A DNA stretch of 64,000 nt from Gonatopus flavifemur (GCA_018340375.1 JAFFJZ010000004.1:45858001-45922000), one strand, 5' to 3'; positions 31,690 through 43,439 are shown, numbered from the stretch's first letter. Notes: generated by a model not told the origin, from the sequence alone. Numbers and translations are program-made.

Positions 31690-32860
31690 AGAGAATTATA
31701 CTGCTCTTCAAAGTTGTTCATTTTCCCCCTAGTTTCTAAAATAACAGATAGCGGTGAATGTTCCGATAAAGTTGGAATTAATAAGACTTCTACATCTTGT
31801 ATTAGAGTGATCCCCGGCCAGGGCGCATGGACTGTTGTCGCTCGCTTCGTGAAGTCGGTCCTGTGACGGAAGAAGAGGGCTCTTGACGCGAGAGTCAGTA
31901 GGGAAGGTGGAGGGCTCACGTGAAACGTGGCCCGAAAGCCAAGGCATCTCCCCAAAGTAATGTGCTGAACGGTTCCGGGGGGGGGGCGTCAATGCCTGTC
32001 AAGAGGGGGTTTCAGTGGGTATACTGCGATTGGAAACTGTCATCTTCAGCCACAGCAGGAGTCCCACACACCGGGGAGCAATTCAGCTTCCTCACGGTGC
32101 ATAAAGCATTTCCCCCTCTATATAGAGAAAAAAAAATTAGAGTGATCCCCACATAGTTGATCCATGCAAGATCTATGACGGATGAGCCATTTTCTGAAAT
32201 GTATGTAAATTGAGCAGGGTAATCACTGAAAGTTTGACCATTGAACAAAAGACAATCACCCCTCTCTAATCCCTCCACCAGCCTCTTTCCTCTAGCATTG
32301 AAAACTGTATCACATCAGGTTCCTCCCCATTGTAATTTATAGTTGATACGATAGATGAAGAAAAATCGTCCTATTGGTTAAGACATGCCACCCTAGCATT
32401 AAAATCCCCACCTATCACTATTGAGACATCAGGGTATTTTAGATTGAAGTCGCTTATCAAATTATTTAGCCTCAAAAGAAAATCGTCAAAATCAGATGAC
32501 GGTGAAGAGTAGACAGTTATCATAATGAATAACAGTTATTGGTGAATTTTATAGCTACGACGTCCGCATCCGCATAAAGTTGTTCCGAAGCGTACTAAGT
32601 TGCAGTGTAGAGTAGCAGAAGCCCTCCCTTGACTCCGCCTTTGGCTGCTGTCCTTGTAGCAGGGAAGAAAAGAGACCGATAATTTCTAAATTCTACAGGC
32701 ATTCGAGGCGACTGAGCAGTGAGCCACGTTTCGTACAGACAAATGATATCCTTTGTAAACGCTCCTTGAGTCTCCAAATAATACAAGTTTCTCACATATT
32801 TGGCCACCAACTAGTGGTTCGAACATTGAAAGAAGAATCGATGAATGAATGATCAGAGGA
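31690..32860 (-). pseudogene. LINE endonuclease domain fragment
   Basis: Read on the minus strand from 32860, scattered over frames, the AP-endonuclease signature of a non-LTR retrotransposon appears in order: DIICLYETWLT (catalytic Glu), GGLLLLY, IVIGGDFNAR, SSVIDLAWIN and SEHSPLSVIL (Asp-His motif decayed to Glu-His). It is not the RTE family seen elsewhere; the motifs look more like CR1 or Jockey. The copy is cut by a 320-bp SINE-like insertion at 31816-32135 and ends near the right edge of the MULE candidate, so no RT domain remains. Confidence 0.8.
31816..32135 (+). mobile_element. SINE-like retroposon with 15-bp target duplication
   Basis: A 320-bp GC-rich insert ending in an A-run is flanked by identical 15-bp copies, ATTAGAGTGATCCCC, at 31801-31815 and 32136-32150. 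Removing it and one copy restores continuity of the LINE endonuclease reading (GITLI on both sides). The A-tail and long duplication show LINE-mediated insertion. I do not recognise a tRNA, 5S or 7SL head, so the source is unknown: a SINE, a LINE 3' end or a processed transcript. Confidence 0.75.
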
Positions 32861-32949
32861 AAAACCCAGAAATGGAAATTTGTTTCTTCAAAAAATTCTG
32901 GAATTAAAGTGAGGATATTCATTCGAGCACTCATCCAATAACAGTTGAA

Positions 32950-33713
32950 ATGCATAGGACAACACCTCGTGATGAGAGTCGTCAGGATGACGGAAGAAAT
33001 ATAAACAATCAGCACGACGACGACTTGTATCCGGAGAATGAGCAACAACTCAATGATAGCAACGAGGTCGAAAATGTAGAGGAAGAGAGAAGAAATTTCC
33101 GTTTTGATAGACAAAGACCGGTGAATCCAGGCAATATTGATATGAACAATTGATACATGGTTTGTTGCAGAGTATTCACGGTAACCAAATTGAAATTGAA
33201 TCACCAACATTTGACAATGAAAGCATGGATAGTCCAGTGGATTAAATAGGAGATATAGAGGGATTTTTCCGAGTCAAAGGAATTTCCGATGATTATCCTT
33301 TGAATCTTGTAGAAGGAACATCAACAAGGAAAGCAAAAATTTGGTGGAAAATTAATTTTGGTGAATTTGGTGATTTTCAAGATCTTGAACGAGCCTTTCT
33401 GGATGAATTGTATTCATTTCCTGTTCGTGTTAAGGAGGAAAATCAATGGTTGAATGAGAGGTATTCACCACGTGAAGGTAATTTACAGCAATATTTTGTA
33501 AAACAGATGAAAACAGCCAGGAATTTCATACCTAATATGTCTGATTATGAAAAGAATCATACAATTGTGCAACAATCACCGATCAAAGCAGAAGGAAATT
33601 TGGCTACATGTGATTTTTCAAATACTGCGATAATTTTACAAGCTCCAGCGGAGTTTGACATGACATTTGAAGAAAAAGGAAACAAATATAAAGTAAATCA
33701 GAGCCAGTCATGA
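32950..33713 (+). pseudogene. gag: Gypsy-2 gag
   Basis: The first frame (32950-33153) is an acidic and Asn-rich N-terminus. The capsid part (33300-33713) has KIWWKINFGEFGDFQDLERA, then LYSFPVRVKEENQWL and RYSPREGNLQQYF, the pattern of insect Gypsy Gag proteins (WW in the first helix, a QW and an LQ-YF block). A Ser/Asn/His-rich linker continues to 34046. Stops at 33151 and 33711 interrupt the gene. Confidence 0.75.
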
Positions 33714-34269
33714 CAGAACAATACAATGAGGGATCTAAATACAGAACGTTATCCCTATACACCGAATGATGTTGGGAATTATAATCATCATAGGGAATAT
33801 GAGAGCTCATCCAGATCTAATGCATTTCAACATCATTCAAATCATTTTCCAAGATATCGTAGAGATAATCAAAGAATAAACCAAGAAACGGATCAAACTA
33901 AGAATCATTCACAAACAAATCATAGCTCACGTCCTCATAATATACGTAGTGTGAATTATAGACCAGGGTTCCATAACGCAGATGGGGCAAATACATATAT
34001 ATCAAATTTTCATGTAAATGTAGCTGGGAGGGAAAGGAAACGTTAGTCACGAAGCAATGAGGAATCCTCGGGAATCGATTAGAATGAATTCTCAAAATAC
34101 TAGAGCAAATTTGTCACCGTATACTATAAATGAAGTATTGAGGACCAAGTACACGACGAGAGATACAAAGAAATGAGATGGATCGGAATTATTCAAACGG
34201 TTAGCCGACGCGGGAAAAAGGGATCCGTCAACGTGTTGTGATTATTAAGATTTTGTAAAAGATCTTACA

Positions 34270-34911
34270 ATGGAAATCATTAATGGGGAACACTACAATA
34301 GTCGAAATGTGATCAATGAGAGTGGAAGAAGTAGGAATAGTACAGTTGTATACATAAATGTAATTGATCAGCGATATGAAGCATTATTGGATACTGGTAG
34401 TCAAATCTCTTGTATCTCAGAAGAATGATATGAAAAATTAGGAGATCAGTCTTCAATATTGCTAATACCAGTGAACAATACGGTTGTCACGTCAATAATT
34501 GGGGGAAAACCTCATGATAATCAATATCAAATTCCGGTGAAAGCGAAATTTCGGGAACAAAATATGCAAGTGAATTCATTGGTCATCCCGAATTTGACAG
34601 AAAATGTGATTTCAGGGAACAACTGGATTTTACGAAATGGAATAATTATGAATTATGATGGAGAGATAGTAATAATAAATCACACACAATTACAGAGTGA
34701 TTTAGTATCATTTAATGACAAGTCTTATAGAACAATGGTGTCGTCAATTCGTGAAAAAGAAATAAAGATAATTTCAGTTCAGCTTGAGAAAAAATTGATT
34801 GAGCTCGAACATAAGCAGGATCACATCAATACTGAAACTGCGGATAAGAATCAATTAAACCGGAGGTTCGGGAAAATTCAGGAGGAAAATGAAAGAGGAA
34901 TAGATAGATAG
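34270..34911 (+). pseudogene. pol: Gypsy-2 protease and linker
   Basis: From ATG at 34270 one frame runs to 34911 with a single TGA at 34426-34428. It contains YEALLDTGSQISCIS, with the active-site Asp-Thr-Gly at 34390-34398, and downstream NVISGNNWIL as the second hydrophobic motif. It continues into a Lys/Glu-rich linker. Confidence 0.75.
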
Positions 34912-35375
34912 GAATTACATGATACAAAAAGGTACCGAAAATCATATTCGAATTGGAAAGAAAGAAGAAACGCGGCATGATGAATATAAGAAGAATAAGG
35001 AGAAGAGGAGTATGTCTATTATGATGCGAACAGCGGAACGAAAGAATTCTAGTGAAATATGGAAAGAAGAAGAGTAAGAAATAGAAAAAATGATTCAATC
35101 TCAATTAAACATGTATAATTTGTCCCAACAAAAAATGATTGAATCACCAATACTAGAGTGAAAAAAATTATCCTTTGGGTGAATTCAACGTACTGATGTT
35201 CATCATCGAATTAGATGATATGATAGAATGAAAATCATTGTTAGGAATCCTGAAATTAAGAGGACCTATCCAATACCGATAGCATTGGGAGAAAAAACAG
35301 AGACGGGAATTCAATCGATGTGAGAAGCATGGATTATTGAAAGGGCGATGAGCCCCTAGCCCCTATTATCACCCT

Positions 35376-35861
35376 TTGGAGATAGTACAAAAAGATAGTA
35401 GAGAGATACGGATGTGTCTTGATGCGCGTTTTTTGAACAAGTTTGTGGAATCAGATACAGAATCGACAGAACCAATTCAAGAGATAATGCAAGAATTTGG
35501 AAGTGCCACAATATTTACTATAACTGATCTAAGAGATGGATATTGGCGAATACCGTTATCAGAAAAATGGAGGTCCTACACCGCTTTTCTGTGTCGATCA
35601 CGATGTTATCAATTCTTACGAATACCCTTCGAATTGGAAACAGCTGAGAGTGGATTCATGAGGACGCTTAGTTACATAATTGAAGACTTACCATTTGTAG
35701 AAACTTATGTTGACGACATTGTCATAGCGTCGCAAACGTTTGAAGAACATATTTGAAATTTAGAGATACTGTTTAGTAGGTTGGAACAGCATAACTTTCG
35801 ATTGAAATTTGAAAAGACTCATTCTTGTGAAACGTCTGTCCCATTTCTCGGGTATATTTTG
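35376..35861 (+). pseudogene. pol: Gypsy-2 reverse transcriptase
   Basis: Motifs in order: REIRMCLDARFLNKF, FTITDLRDGYWRIPL (first Asp), YQFLRIPFEL and ETYVDDIVIA, the YVDD catalytic box at about 35705. A TGA at 35754-35756 breaks the frame, after which the sequence continues to VPFLGYIL, where the MITE is inserted. The frame after the MITE agrees with the frame before it when the MITE and one target copy (382 bp) are subtracted, so the insertion came into an already collinear pol. Confidence 0.85.
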
Positions 35862-36235
35862 TAGTGTTGCCGCGATATTATCGTCGAAATTCAGAAATAA
35901 TCGATTATCTTAATTTTGACAGGTTTTCATGGAACTTTTAACGCGTAGATCTTCGACTGTGCACGAAATGAAACGGGATAATGGATCATCTTGTTCTTTT
36001 AAACAAAATAAATCAAAATATTCTTACACTATCGTAACGATAATTATCGATATATCGTAACGATAAATGGAAGCATATCTTGGTTTATTTTGTGTACAAG
36101 TCTGGGATCATTCATTATTCCGTTTCATCATGAGCATAATCGAAGATTCGTGGATTATATATTCCATAGGAACGTGTAAGAATTGAGATAATCGATTATT
36201 CCTCAATTATCGACGATAATATCGCGGCAACACTA
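35862..36235. mobile_element. hAT-type MITE, 374 bp, 8-bp target duplication
   Basis: Perfect terminal inverted repeats of about 26 bp: TAGTGTTGCCGCGATATTAT at the left is exactly mirrored at the right end. Identical octamers ATATTTTG flank it at 35854-35861 and 36236-36243. AT-rich interior with TATCGTAACGATA palindromes. No coding capacity. Perfect termini suggest a relatively recent insertion. Confidence 0.95.
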
Positions 36236-36240
36236 ATATT

Positions 36241-36828
36241 TTGGCAACAAGAAGAATTGAACCTAACCCAGAAAGGTTCTCAGTGATTAGAGTATCCCGA
36301 CAACCTAAAAATAGAAAACAGTTACAACAATCTTTAGATGTTTGTGATTATTATAGAGTATTCAGTAGTAGAAGACATTCTGATTCCGTGGAACCGTTTC
36401 GAAATATACTTGAAAGTGATCATAAATGGGGATGGGAAGAGAATCACACAGTGACGTTTGAAAAATTGAAAAAGAATTTTGGACAATGTCTAAACTTATA
36501 TCATTACAGGACAGATATTGAATTCAGATTACAAACCGAGGCTAGTGATCCAGGGGTGAGTGGTATTAAACTATACCAAATGGATGAAGATTCAAATCCG
36601 AGGATTGTGGCATGGACGAGTAGATGCTCAATAAATGTAGGGAAGAGATATACATGTGATGGAAAGGAATCATTGACAATCATTCATTCTATGACCAAGG
36701 CTCACAGATATGCATCAGGTGAGCATTCTGAAGTTATAACGGATCATGAGGCTCTTATTTTCCCGCAAACTAGTGAATTTTCAACCACTAGATTATCAAG
36801 TCGATACAACAACACAGATTTGGAATGA
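36241..36828 (+). pseudogene. pol: Gypsy-2 connection and RNase H
   Basis: Starts with the connection segment (EPNPERFSVI, then KNRKQLQQSLDVCDYYRVFS), then SDHKWGWEENHTVTFEKLK, and RNase H with FRLQTEASDPGVSG, where the usual first catalytic Asp is Glu, and KESLTIIHSMTKAHRYASG and ITDHEALIF. It ends at a stop near 36826. RNase H degrades the RNA strand during replication; this copy is defective. Confidence 0.85.
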
Positions 36829-38160
36829 ATGATTGCAAAGGTGAAGATAATATCGTTGCAGATTCTTTCAGCAGACATAGTGGGGATAAAAGTGCTGAAA
36901 GAAGAGAATATAAATTTCTAATATCGAATTGGGAAAAATTAAGTCCATGCGGAGTGGATATTAAGATTAATGGATCGGAATGAACCCAAGGTTACATCGA
37001 GAAATGGAACGGATTGAATCACCTCAAGAACCAGATGATGCATGCAATAAAATAAAAGAAAAAATGCGAATGCGAGAATTTGACGCATGTTATCAATCAA
37101 GAGAAGAAATTTTGTTCTTCAGAGGGGAAGATAATAAACTGTGACGTTTAGTAGTACCTAAAAAAATAATTCAAGTTTTGGTTGAAGGTATTCATAAATA
37201 GTATGGGCATGCAGAGGTGTATCAAACCTTTTCATATATCAGTAGGCAACATCATCAGAATAACATGAGATCAGATATGAAGAAATGTATCAAAATTTGT
37301 GACTTTCGCCAGAGAATTGAGCCAGTGAATAAGACTATGCAAGGACAATATCAAATGGTCAGAGCAGAGAAGCCCAATGATATGATAACTGTTGATTTTT
37401 ATGGCCTATTACCAATGTCTGTGAGTGGAATGCAATATATTTCCATAGTAATTGATGCGAATATACCAAGTTATATGGAATAAAGAAAGCCACAACGAGA
37501 CTTACATTGAGAAAACTAATGGACTGTCATTTTCCAACCTTGGGAAAACCACAACGAATTTCGTCACAAAATGGTACTCAGTTCACCTCACCGCCATGGA
37601 AAGGAGGGCTAGGCACCTGCAATCGAATCCTACTGGAAGGGTAATCCGTGAACTAGGCCGTCTCTTTCGTATTTTTTATGCTGATGAGCATAACAGATAG
37701 GCAAAATATCTCAGTGTGATTGAAGATTCCCTCGATTCAACGATACATCATAGTACAAAGTATATATCATATGATCTACAATTTGAAAGATAACCAGATG
37801 AAAAATCACGGAAAATCATCAACTTCTCTACAACAATGGAAATTGATCAGCGAGAAAAATTGGATATTGCTGAAAAAAATCTGGAATATAGCTCTGAATT
37901 ACGAAGAAGAACTCAAAAATCCTATACTAAAGTTAGAATAGAAAGAGGAAATTTGGTATCACCGAAAGTACCATATAGATCAAATGCAATTGGAAGAGTC
38001 ACCCAAAAATTATCCTATTTCTATGAAGGACACTATAAAGTAGGAGATAAAAAAGGGGAGAACGCGTATATATCAGCAGATCCACAAGGTCCAGGGAGAA
38101 TCAAAGGAACGTACAATATGATAGACACGAAAGAATATCCTTATGGATCTTCATATCAAT
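36829..38160 (+). pseudogene. pol: Gypsy-2 integrase, several frames
   Basis: Zinc-binding part: HHQNNMRSDMKKCIKICDF (37250 region). First catalytic Asp: NDMITVDFYGLLPMS. The NGTQFTS block around the second Asp is readable at about 37568-37590 in another frame. NPTGRVIRELGRLFRIFY (37633-37685) is the conserved helix with the usual N-P-x-E-R segment, Glu replaced by Gly. The C-terminus runs 37836-38160 and ends near TAATAATAA. Multiple frame changes. Confidence 0.8.
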
Positions 38161-38642
38161 AATAATAATAACGTAATAGGAACGGAAATGGATCTTATGA
38201 GGTAATATAATAGTGTTGAGGAGATTAGAAGAGGTTACTCATTTGAAGGGATCTATAAAACATGTAGAAATTACAAGGTCAAATCAAGTATTGTAGATTA
38301 TGTAAATGGGTAAAGATGATATTTCAGGATGAAGACATGACTTGCAAAGGAAATGAAAAAAATGACGAAACAAAAATGAGTTGTGTATAAATGTAGAATG
38401 AAAAATGAAGAGGATATAGGGAGATGATAAAAATGTAAATGAATTCTCAAGTTGGAAGATGGAGGAAAGAAGAATATTGGGGATCATGTACATGTATCAA
38501 CAAAATAATAAATGAAGGAATGAACACATATTGTGGAGAATAATGATAAGAATAGATCATAATGATAATTAAAAACAAGAGAGTTACGAGGGAGTATAGT
38601 TTTTGAGAACTCACTTGAAAGATGAGTCCCCAAGAAGGGGAG

Positions 38643-38870
38643 TGATGTGAGATATGGTTTGGAATCCGCGCCAGAATTGGGATAAGGGCGGCAACCATAT
38701 AAGTAAGTACACGAGTGAGGTAAGACATGAAATATATATAATCAAACACTCTTTGGGTATCAACTTGTTAGATGAAAATATTGTGATTCCTCCTAAATTA
38801 TCTAATTTAATGTTATTGCGTTCATCTGGAGAATGATCCTTGATTCTTCAGATAATACAAATTCCTTACA
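38643..38870 (+). repeat. Possible 3' LTR of Gypsy-2
   Basis: TGATGTGAGATATGG directly follows a purine tract. The end is uncertain; TTCCTTACA near 38870 would give a TG...CA terminus. There is no 5' copy in the window to confirm it. Confidence 0.35.
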
Positions 38871-39258
38871 CTTCTCAGGTGAAAGTATATCGGATATATC
38901 ATAACACACTCAAGGACAGTGTACTCCTCTCAGGTTCTCAAAAGAGTTGTTGGTGAATGATCGAATGGATCATGTCGAGCATGCTCGAGGGAAAATATTT
39001 GAGTTCATCCGCAATTTATCCACATACCAGGGAGTCAGGAATATATCATAAGTTCTGACGAATGATGAATATATCGTAATCCCTAATGGACAGTCCACTA
39101 GCATCAACTATCCTGCAACCAAAATCGTGAACAAATGACAAAACAGATGGTATCGAGCCTGCTCAAAAAATAGTGAATGAATGCAATATTATCCTCCTCG
39201 CATATCCTGATCGATAATGACTACATTTGAGCCTGATTTAAGCGATTCGAGATTAGGG
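38871..39258. repeat. Satellite-like units, inverse of 46770-47240
   Basis: Words such as ATATATC, GACAGTCCACTAGC and AATCCCTAATGG recur in inverse orientation near 46780-47220, where they form about four units of 135-150 bp. Strongly diverged. Confidence 0.4.
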
Positions 39259-39640
39259 CGAAGCGAAATTCTAAAAAGTTTCAGAATCAAAAAGTAACAG
39301 TGCGGAAAAGTTGCTACGGATCAGAACCTTTGAGATGAAAGAAAATGAAATCAGACAATATCTCCAGGTTGCGCATTGCATTCGCTCTATTCTGAGCATT
39401 TTCCAAAATTCTTGCAGGATATTTGGAAATGTCGAATTCAAATGAAATTCGGTTTTTGACATTTTTACAGAGAGAAATACTAATGGAAAGTACCCCATTG
39501 GAGAAGGGAATACGATCCCTCTGCTTCGAGAAAGAGTGAGAATGAACGAGAAACAATTCACACCGCAGTATTCAACTCATCATTTTTTCATCAATCATTG
39601 ATACATCATGTTAATTTTCACGTATAATGGATTATGATCA
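39259..39640 (+). repeat. Dispersed repeat, copy 2
   Basis: Direct diverged copy of 15253-15645: same order of GCGAAATT, AAGTTGCTAC, GAGCATTTTCC-like, CAATTCACA and CAACTCATCATT words at nearly the same spacing. Confidence 0.65.
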
Positions 39641-39780
39641 ATTCTCATAAGTGAATTGATTGTCAGTCATTCTCACTGTATGATCTATCCGCTCATTACT
39701 TTGCACATTACATTTTTCATGATCCTACTCGGAAGGTTGAATATACAATTCAAAAAAAGATGTGAAATTAATAACAGCTG

Positions 39781-40393
39781 CCAAGTCCATTTAACGATCC
39801 AAATGGTGTGTGGAGAAATTTTTGAGATATTGTGACCTAATTTGTCGGAATTGCATTCGTGGTCACTTGTGATTTCTGCAAGAAACGTCCTTATCTTGAG
39901 AACACGTATGCAGGGAGATGGATGAGAAATGAAGTTGATCCGTTTCGCAAACTAGAACTCTGAGTTATTCCAAACCAAACGTGTTGGTCGGTTCAGATAT
40001 GTTTTGAAAATCACGTCGATGCGGATTACTTGGCATGGCCGATAGCAGAAGTTTTCAGGCTAGATGATGTTCCAAAGAGTTTTTCAAGGGCATCAAGATA
40101 GAAACTCAAATTATATGATTCAACGAAATTATCATCGGTCATGCTAAGTATTCCGCATCGGTGGGGATTTCAAAACAAATCTGAACCAACTGACACGTTT
40201 GATTTGTAATAACTCAGAGTTCTAGTGTATGGAATGGATCAATTTCTGTTCCATTTTCCTGCATACGTGTTTTCAAGATGAAGATGTATTTTTTTGAGAA
40301 ATTACGAGTCACTACGAATGTCATTTCGACAAATCGAGTTACAATATCCCAAAAATCTCTTCACATGCCATTTGGATCGTCAAATATACTTGG
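39781..40393. mobile_element. Foldback element, 613 bp
   Basis: Left arm (39781-40045) and right arm (about 40128-40393) are inverted copies at roughly 80 percent by eye: AACGATCCAAATGG at the outer left pairs with CCATTTGGATCGT at the outer right, and AGAACTCTGAGTTATT occurs in both arms in mirror orientation. The loop is about 80 bp. No coding capacity. Confidence 0.8.
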
Positions 40394-40469
40394 TACCTGT
40401 TATTGGTCCCACATCTCTTTTGTTTCAATTGTATATTTGCAAATTCAAGGAGAATTCTAGACAGAGTGA

Positions 40470-41038
40470 AGTTTTTGTTTCAAGAATTTTGCTTCCTCGT
40501 TAGAGGGAAGCTTTGTGATCGTTTCGAGAAGCCGAAAATTTTTGTTTCTCAAAATTCAAAATCTCCTAGACCAAAATTTCCCTCAGGATTCAGGGAACGA
40601 TGTTGTTACCGTGTCTGTCTGTGTGACTGTAGCCCCCCTCCCTTAGTTTCGTACGCGCATATCTCCCGTTCTGTTTATTCAATCGTTTTGAAATTTCTAT
40701 CACGGTTGTGGACTAGGGTGATGATGGTCCCATACGAGTTTCACCCTGATTCATCCAGAAGAATTGAGTGGATGAGAAGAAGTCGGAAAAAATGAAGATT
40801 TCGCGCACGCGCGTATCTTTGCTGCCTATTATCCGAATCCGAACAAAATTGTACCACGTTTCAGTCATGACCCGATAGTGGTGCCATGTAAGTTCCATCT
40901 AAATCGGTTGAAAACTGTGAGAAATTTCTCTTTGGGATCTGTATTTTTTCTAACCTCCAGAGGACGGGGAATTTTCAGTACAAATCGACCTGTTTTGATT
41001 CGTGTATTTCACATTCAAATCGAATATATAACTCACGA
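40470..41038 (+). repeat. Dispersed repeat family R, left half of a split copy
   Basis: Matches the R cluster at 51170-53830: CCTCGTTAGAGGGAAGCTTT, GTGTCTGTCTGTGTG, ATATCTCCCGTTCTG, GGTCCCATACGAGTTTCA (40728) and, about 150 bp later, GTGGTGCCATGTAAG (40878). The copy is interrupted by the piggyBac element and resumes at 45914. Confidence 0.75.
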
Positions 41039-41099
41039 CTAACCTTCGACCGAACAGGTGGTCCCTTTTGGGACTGGTCCCATCCGAGAGGGAAAGGTG

Positions 41100-41575
41100 A
41101 ATGCAAAGGGAAACTATACGATGGTTTTTGGGTGTTTTGAATGGTGATTTTTTGCGCTGAGAACGAGAAAAATGGTGGAAAGAATCCTGGATGCGTCCTT
41201 GACCTCGAAAAGGGTCATATAATTCATATAAATCATATAAAAGGGTCATAATTTCAAGGTCATTCCAAGGTCCAATTTCTTTTTTTCTGTATTTTGAGCT
41301 AAAACTGTGTATGCCTACGTTTTTCAGTGAGCTGGGTACGAAAAAAATGGTAAAAAAAATCCTAGATGCGTCCTTGATCTTGAAAAAGGTCATTTCAGGA
41401 TCATTTCAAGGTCCAATTTCTTCTTCGTATTTTGAGCTCAAACGGTGTTTGCCTGCGTTTCTTGGTGAGCCCAGTACGAGAGAAATAGTGAAAAAATCCT
41501 GGATACGTCCTTGACCTTGAAAAAGGTCATTTCAAGATCATCTCAAGGTCCTATTTTCCACCTGCGAAGATTAGT
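41100..41575 (+). repeat. Left subterminal tandem units of the piggyBac element
   Basis: Three diverged units of about 140-150 bp with GAGAAAAATGGTG, TCCTTGACC, AAAAAGGTCATTTCA and TTTTGAGCT words. The mirror array lies at 45540-45860. Confidence 0.7.
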
Positions 41576-42118
41576 CTGAGTCGTGAAAGAATTTTCATCT
41601 GTCCAGAATCGTCTGAGTTGTAGAAGCATATTTCCAACTGAAGAAGAAAAGAAAATGATATATTTCTTCCGATTGATTTGGATTTCATGTCTTATTTCCG
41701 TACTAATTTTCTTTAGTGTGAGAATTCTGATAATATATTTGAGCTTGAGATACAGTTTGTCAGGAAACTGGAGCTACTACATGGTTTTCCGCTCTCAGCA
41801 TGATCCAGGACCAGCGACATGGACGCGGCGAAAATTTGATCCCTTTGGGGTGCTTGATTTTCGTGAGTCCCCTTGCCTCTCACGTCGAGGCGCTTGATTT
41901 CCGTGAGTCCCCGTAGCAGATTGCGGGGAGTGGCGACCAATTAGTCGAGTGGGAGAGAGTTCGTCACGAGAAATGCTTTCAGTAGACTCCAGTTACAATA
42001 ATTCCCCAGCTATTTGTGAACGGAATCAAGGGAACGATGTATATTCTTGGTGTGTACTTTTATACAAAGCATGAGCATTACATAAACATGAATGGATGAG
42101 GTGAAAAAAGAGCTTCCG

Positions 42119-43343
42119 TCACCTCCCCATTGTTTTTCGTACCGTTCCGGTTATCGATGGTTGTCTATCCATATTGTCAACGCCACCCATATTTTCATTG
42201 TATTCATGAATACACGTTGGCTTCATAATGTCTTCTTTGGTTTTATGATTTTTTTTCTGGTCGCACAGAATCCTGGTTCGTGTAAACTTGTAAGCATGCG
42301 AACACTTCGTTTGTCTTCCCCCTTCATTGCCATCCAAACATAATTATGAGCCATTTGTACCTCACCTCGTTGTCATTCATTTTCTAGCTTTGGCGTTCCC
42401 TTTTTATTGGCTTTGACCGTACCACAAATTCCCGTATCACGATTATGTAAGAATTTAGCCAAAGTAGGGGATGTATACCAATTGTCTATGTATGTAACAT
42501 GACCCTTATAAAGATAAGGTTGTCAGAAGCGAGCGACAATATCACCGGTAACACCTAATCCGAACTTTTGATATTCAGTATCTGCTCCAGTGTAGACAAT
42601 GGAGCCTATGATGAATCCGGTATCGCAGTCTACCAACTCAAACAACTTGATGCCACAACGATTCCTTTTGAGAGGAATATATTGTTCGAATCGAAGCCTA
42701 CCTTTCCATAATAACAGACTCTCGTCTATGCACAGGTCTTTGCCTGGAAAGAGAACTCCTGAAAATTTGGTTCGTAGGTGGTCTATCACTGGTTTGATTT
42801 TCCGTAAAGAATGGTTGACAAATCCTGAATCATCACCATCATCTTGAGAGTGTAAATATCGCAGAATTCGCGAATATCTATCACGACGCATTGATTCTCG
42901 AAAAATTGGAGTATATAACAAAGGATTCGTAGAACAATAATATTTCAAATCACCTTTCCGAACATGGGCATGAGAATTCAGAGACCAAGAGATATTTCGT
43001 ATTCATCTTTCGTAAGAGGGCACCAGTCTTTCGTATGGGGATATGAAATTTGAGGACTTTGAGCGTAATAACGATTTGTCTTCTTTACGATCTTTTCAAC
43101 TAGGAAAGAATCGCAAAAATAAGTGAAAAAATCTATCGGTGAATTTCCGGTTATGGAGACATTGGGATTGATTTTAGAGCTACCTTCAAAATCTTTGATT
43201 GATGGGTGAAAATGCGCACCATCAAAGATCTGAGTTACATCATAGACGGCGTCTCCCAAATCAACGGCATCGAATTCTTCATTCCCAGTGTCCTCTTCTT
43301 GTGGTTCGGATTTACTGCTACTCCAAGCTTCTTTCTCAGCCAT
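42119..43343 (-). pseudogene. piggyBac-type transposase pseudogene
   Basis: Start ATG at 43343. The N-terminal acidic segment is followed by FDGAHFHPSIKDFEG and SPIDFFTYFCDSFLVE. After a frame change near 42960 comes the core: RDRYSRILRYLHSQDDGDDS, then KDLCIDESLLLWKGRLRFEQ (first catalytic Asp in CIDES) and IPLKRNRCGIKLFELVDCDT. YIDNWYTSPTLAKFL (about 42480) carries the second Asp. The last part has NMGGVDNMDRQ (third Asp) and stops being readable near 42119. piggyBac transposases excise and insert at TTAA. Frame changes show it is inactive. Confidence 0.9.
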
Positions 43344-43439
43344 TTTATAAACCAATGCCTGCTCCAGAAGTACTATCTGCACTTGAGGAGAGAAATCGTC
43401 AACTATACTAAAAAAGACTATCGATGAAGTAACTATCGC

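Larger units (their letters stand above)
32950..38870 (+). mobile_element. Ty3/Gypsy retrotransposon, nearly full length, 5'-truncated
   Basis: Gag, protease, RT, RNase H and integrase follow in the canonical order with a moderate number of stops and shifts. A purine tract AAGAAGGGGAG (about 38632-38642) is followed by TGATGTGAG, the likely start of a 3' LTR. The 5' LTR is missing: LINE sequence abuts about 100 bp before gag. A hAT MITE splits the pol gene. Confidence 0.85.

Noticed and set aside
41043..41095. A separate 139-bp piggyBac MITE at 40957-41095 with CCTCCAGAGGACGGG and CGAGAGGG ends
   Set aside because: The match of 41043 onward to the right terminus of the large element, and the rejoining of family R around it, explain the sequence better.
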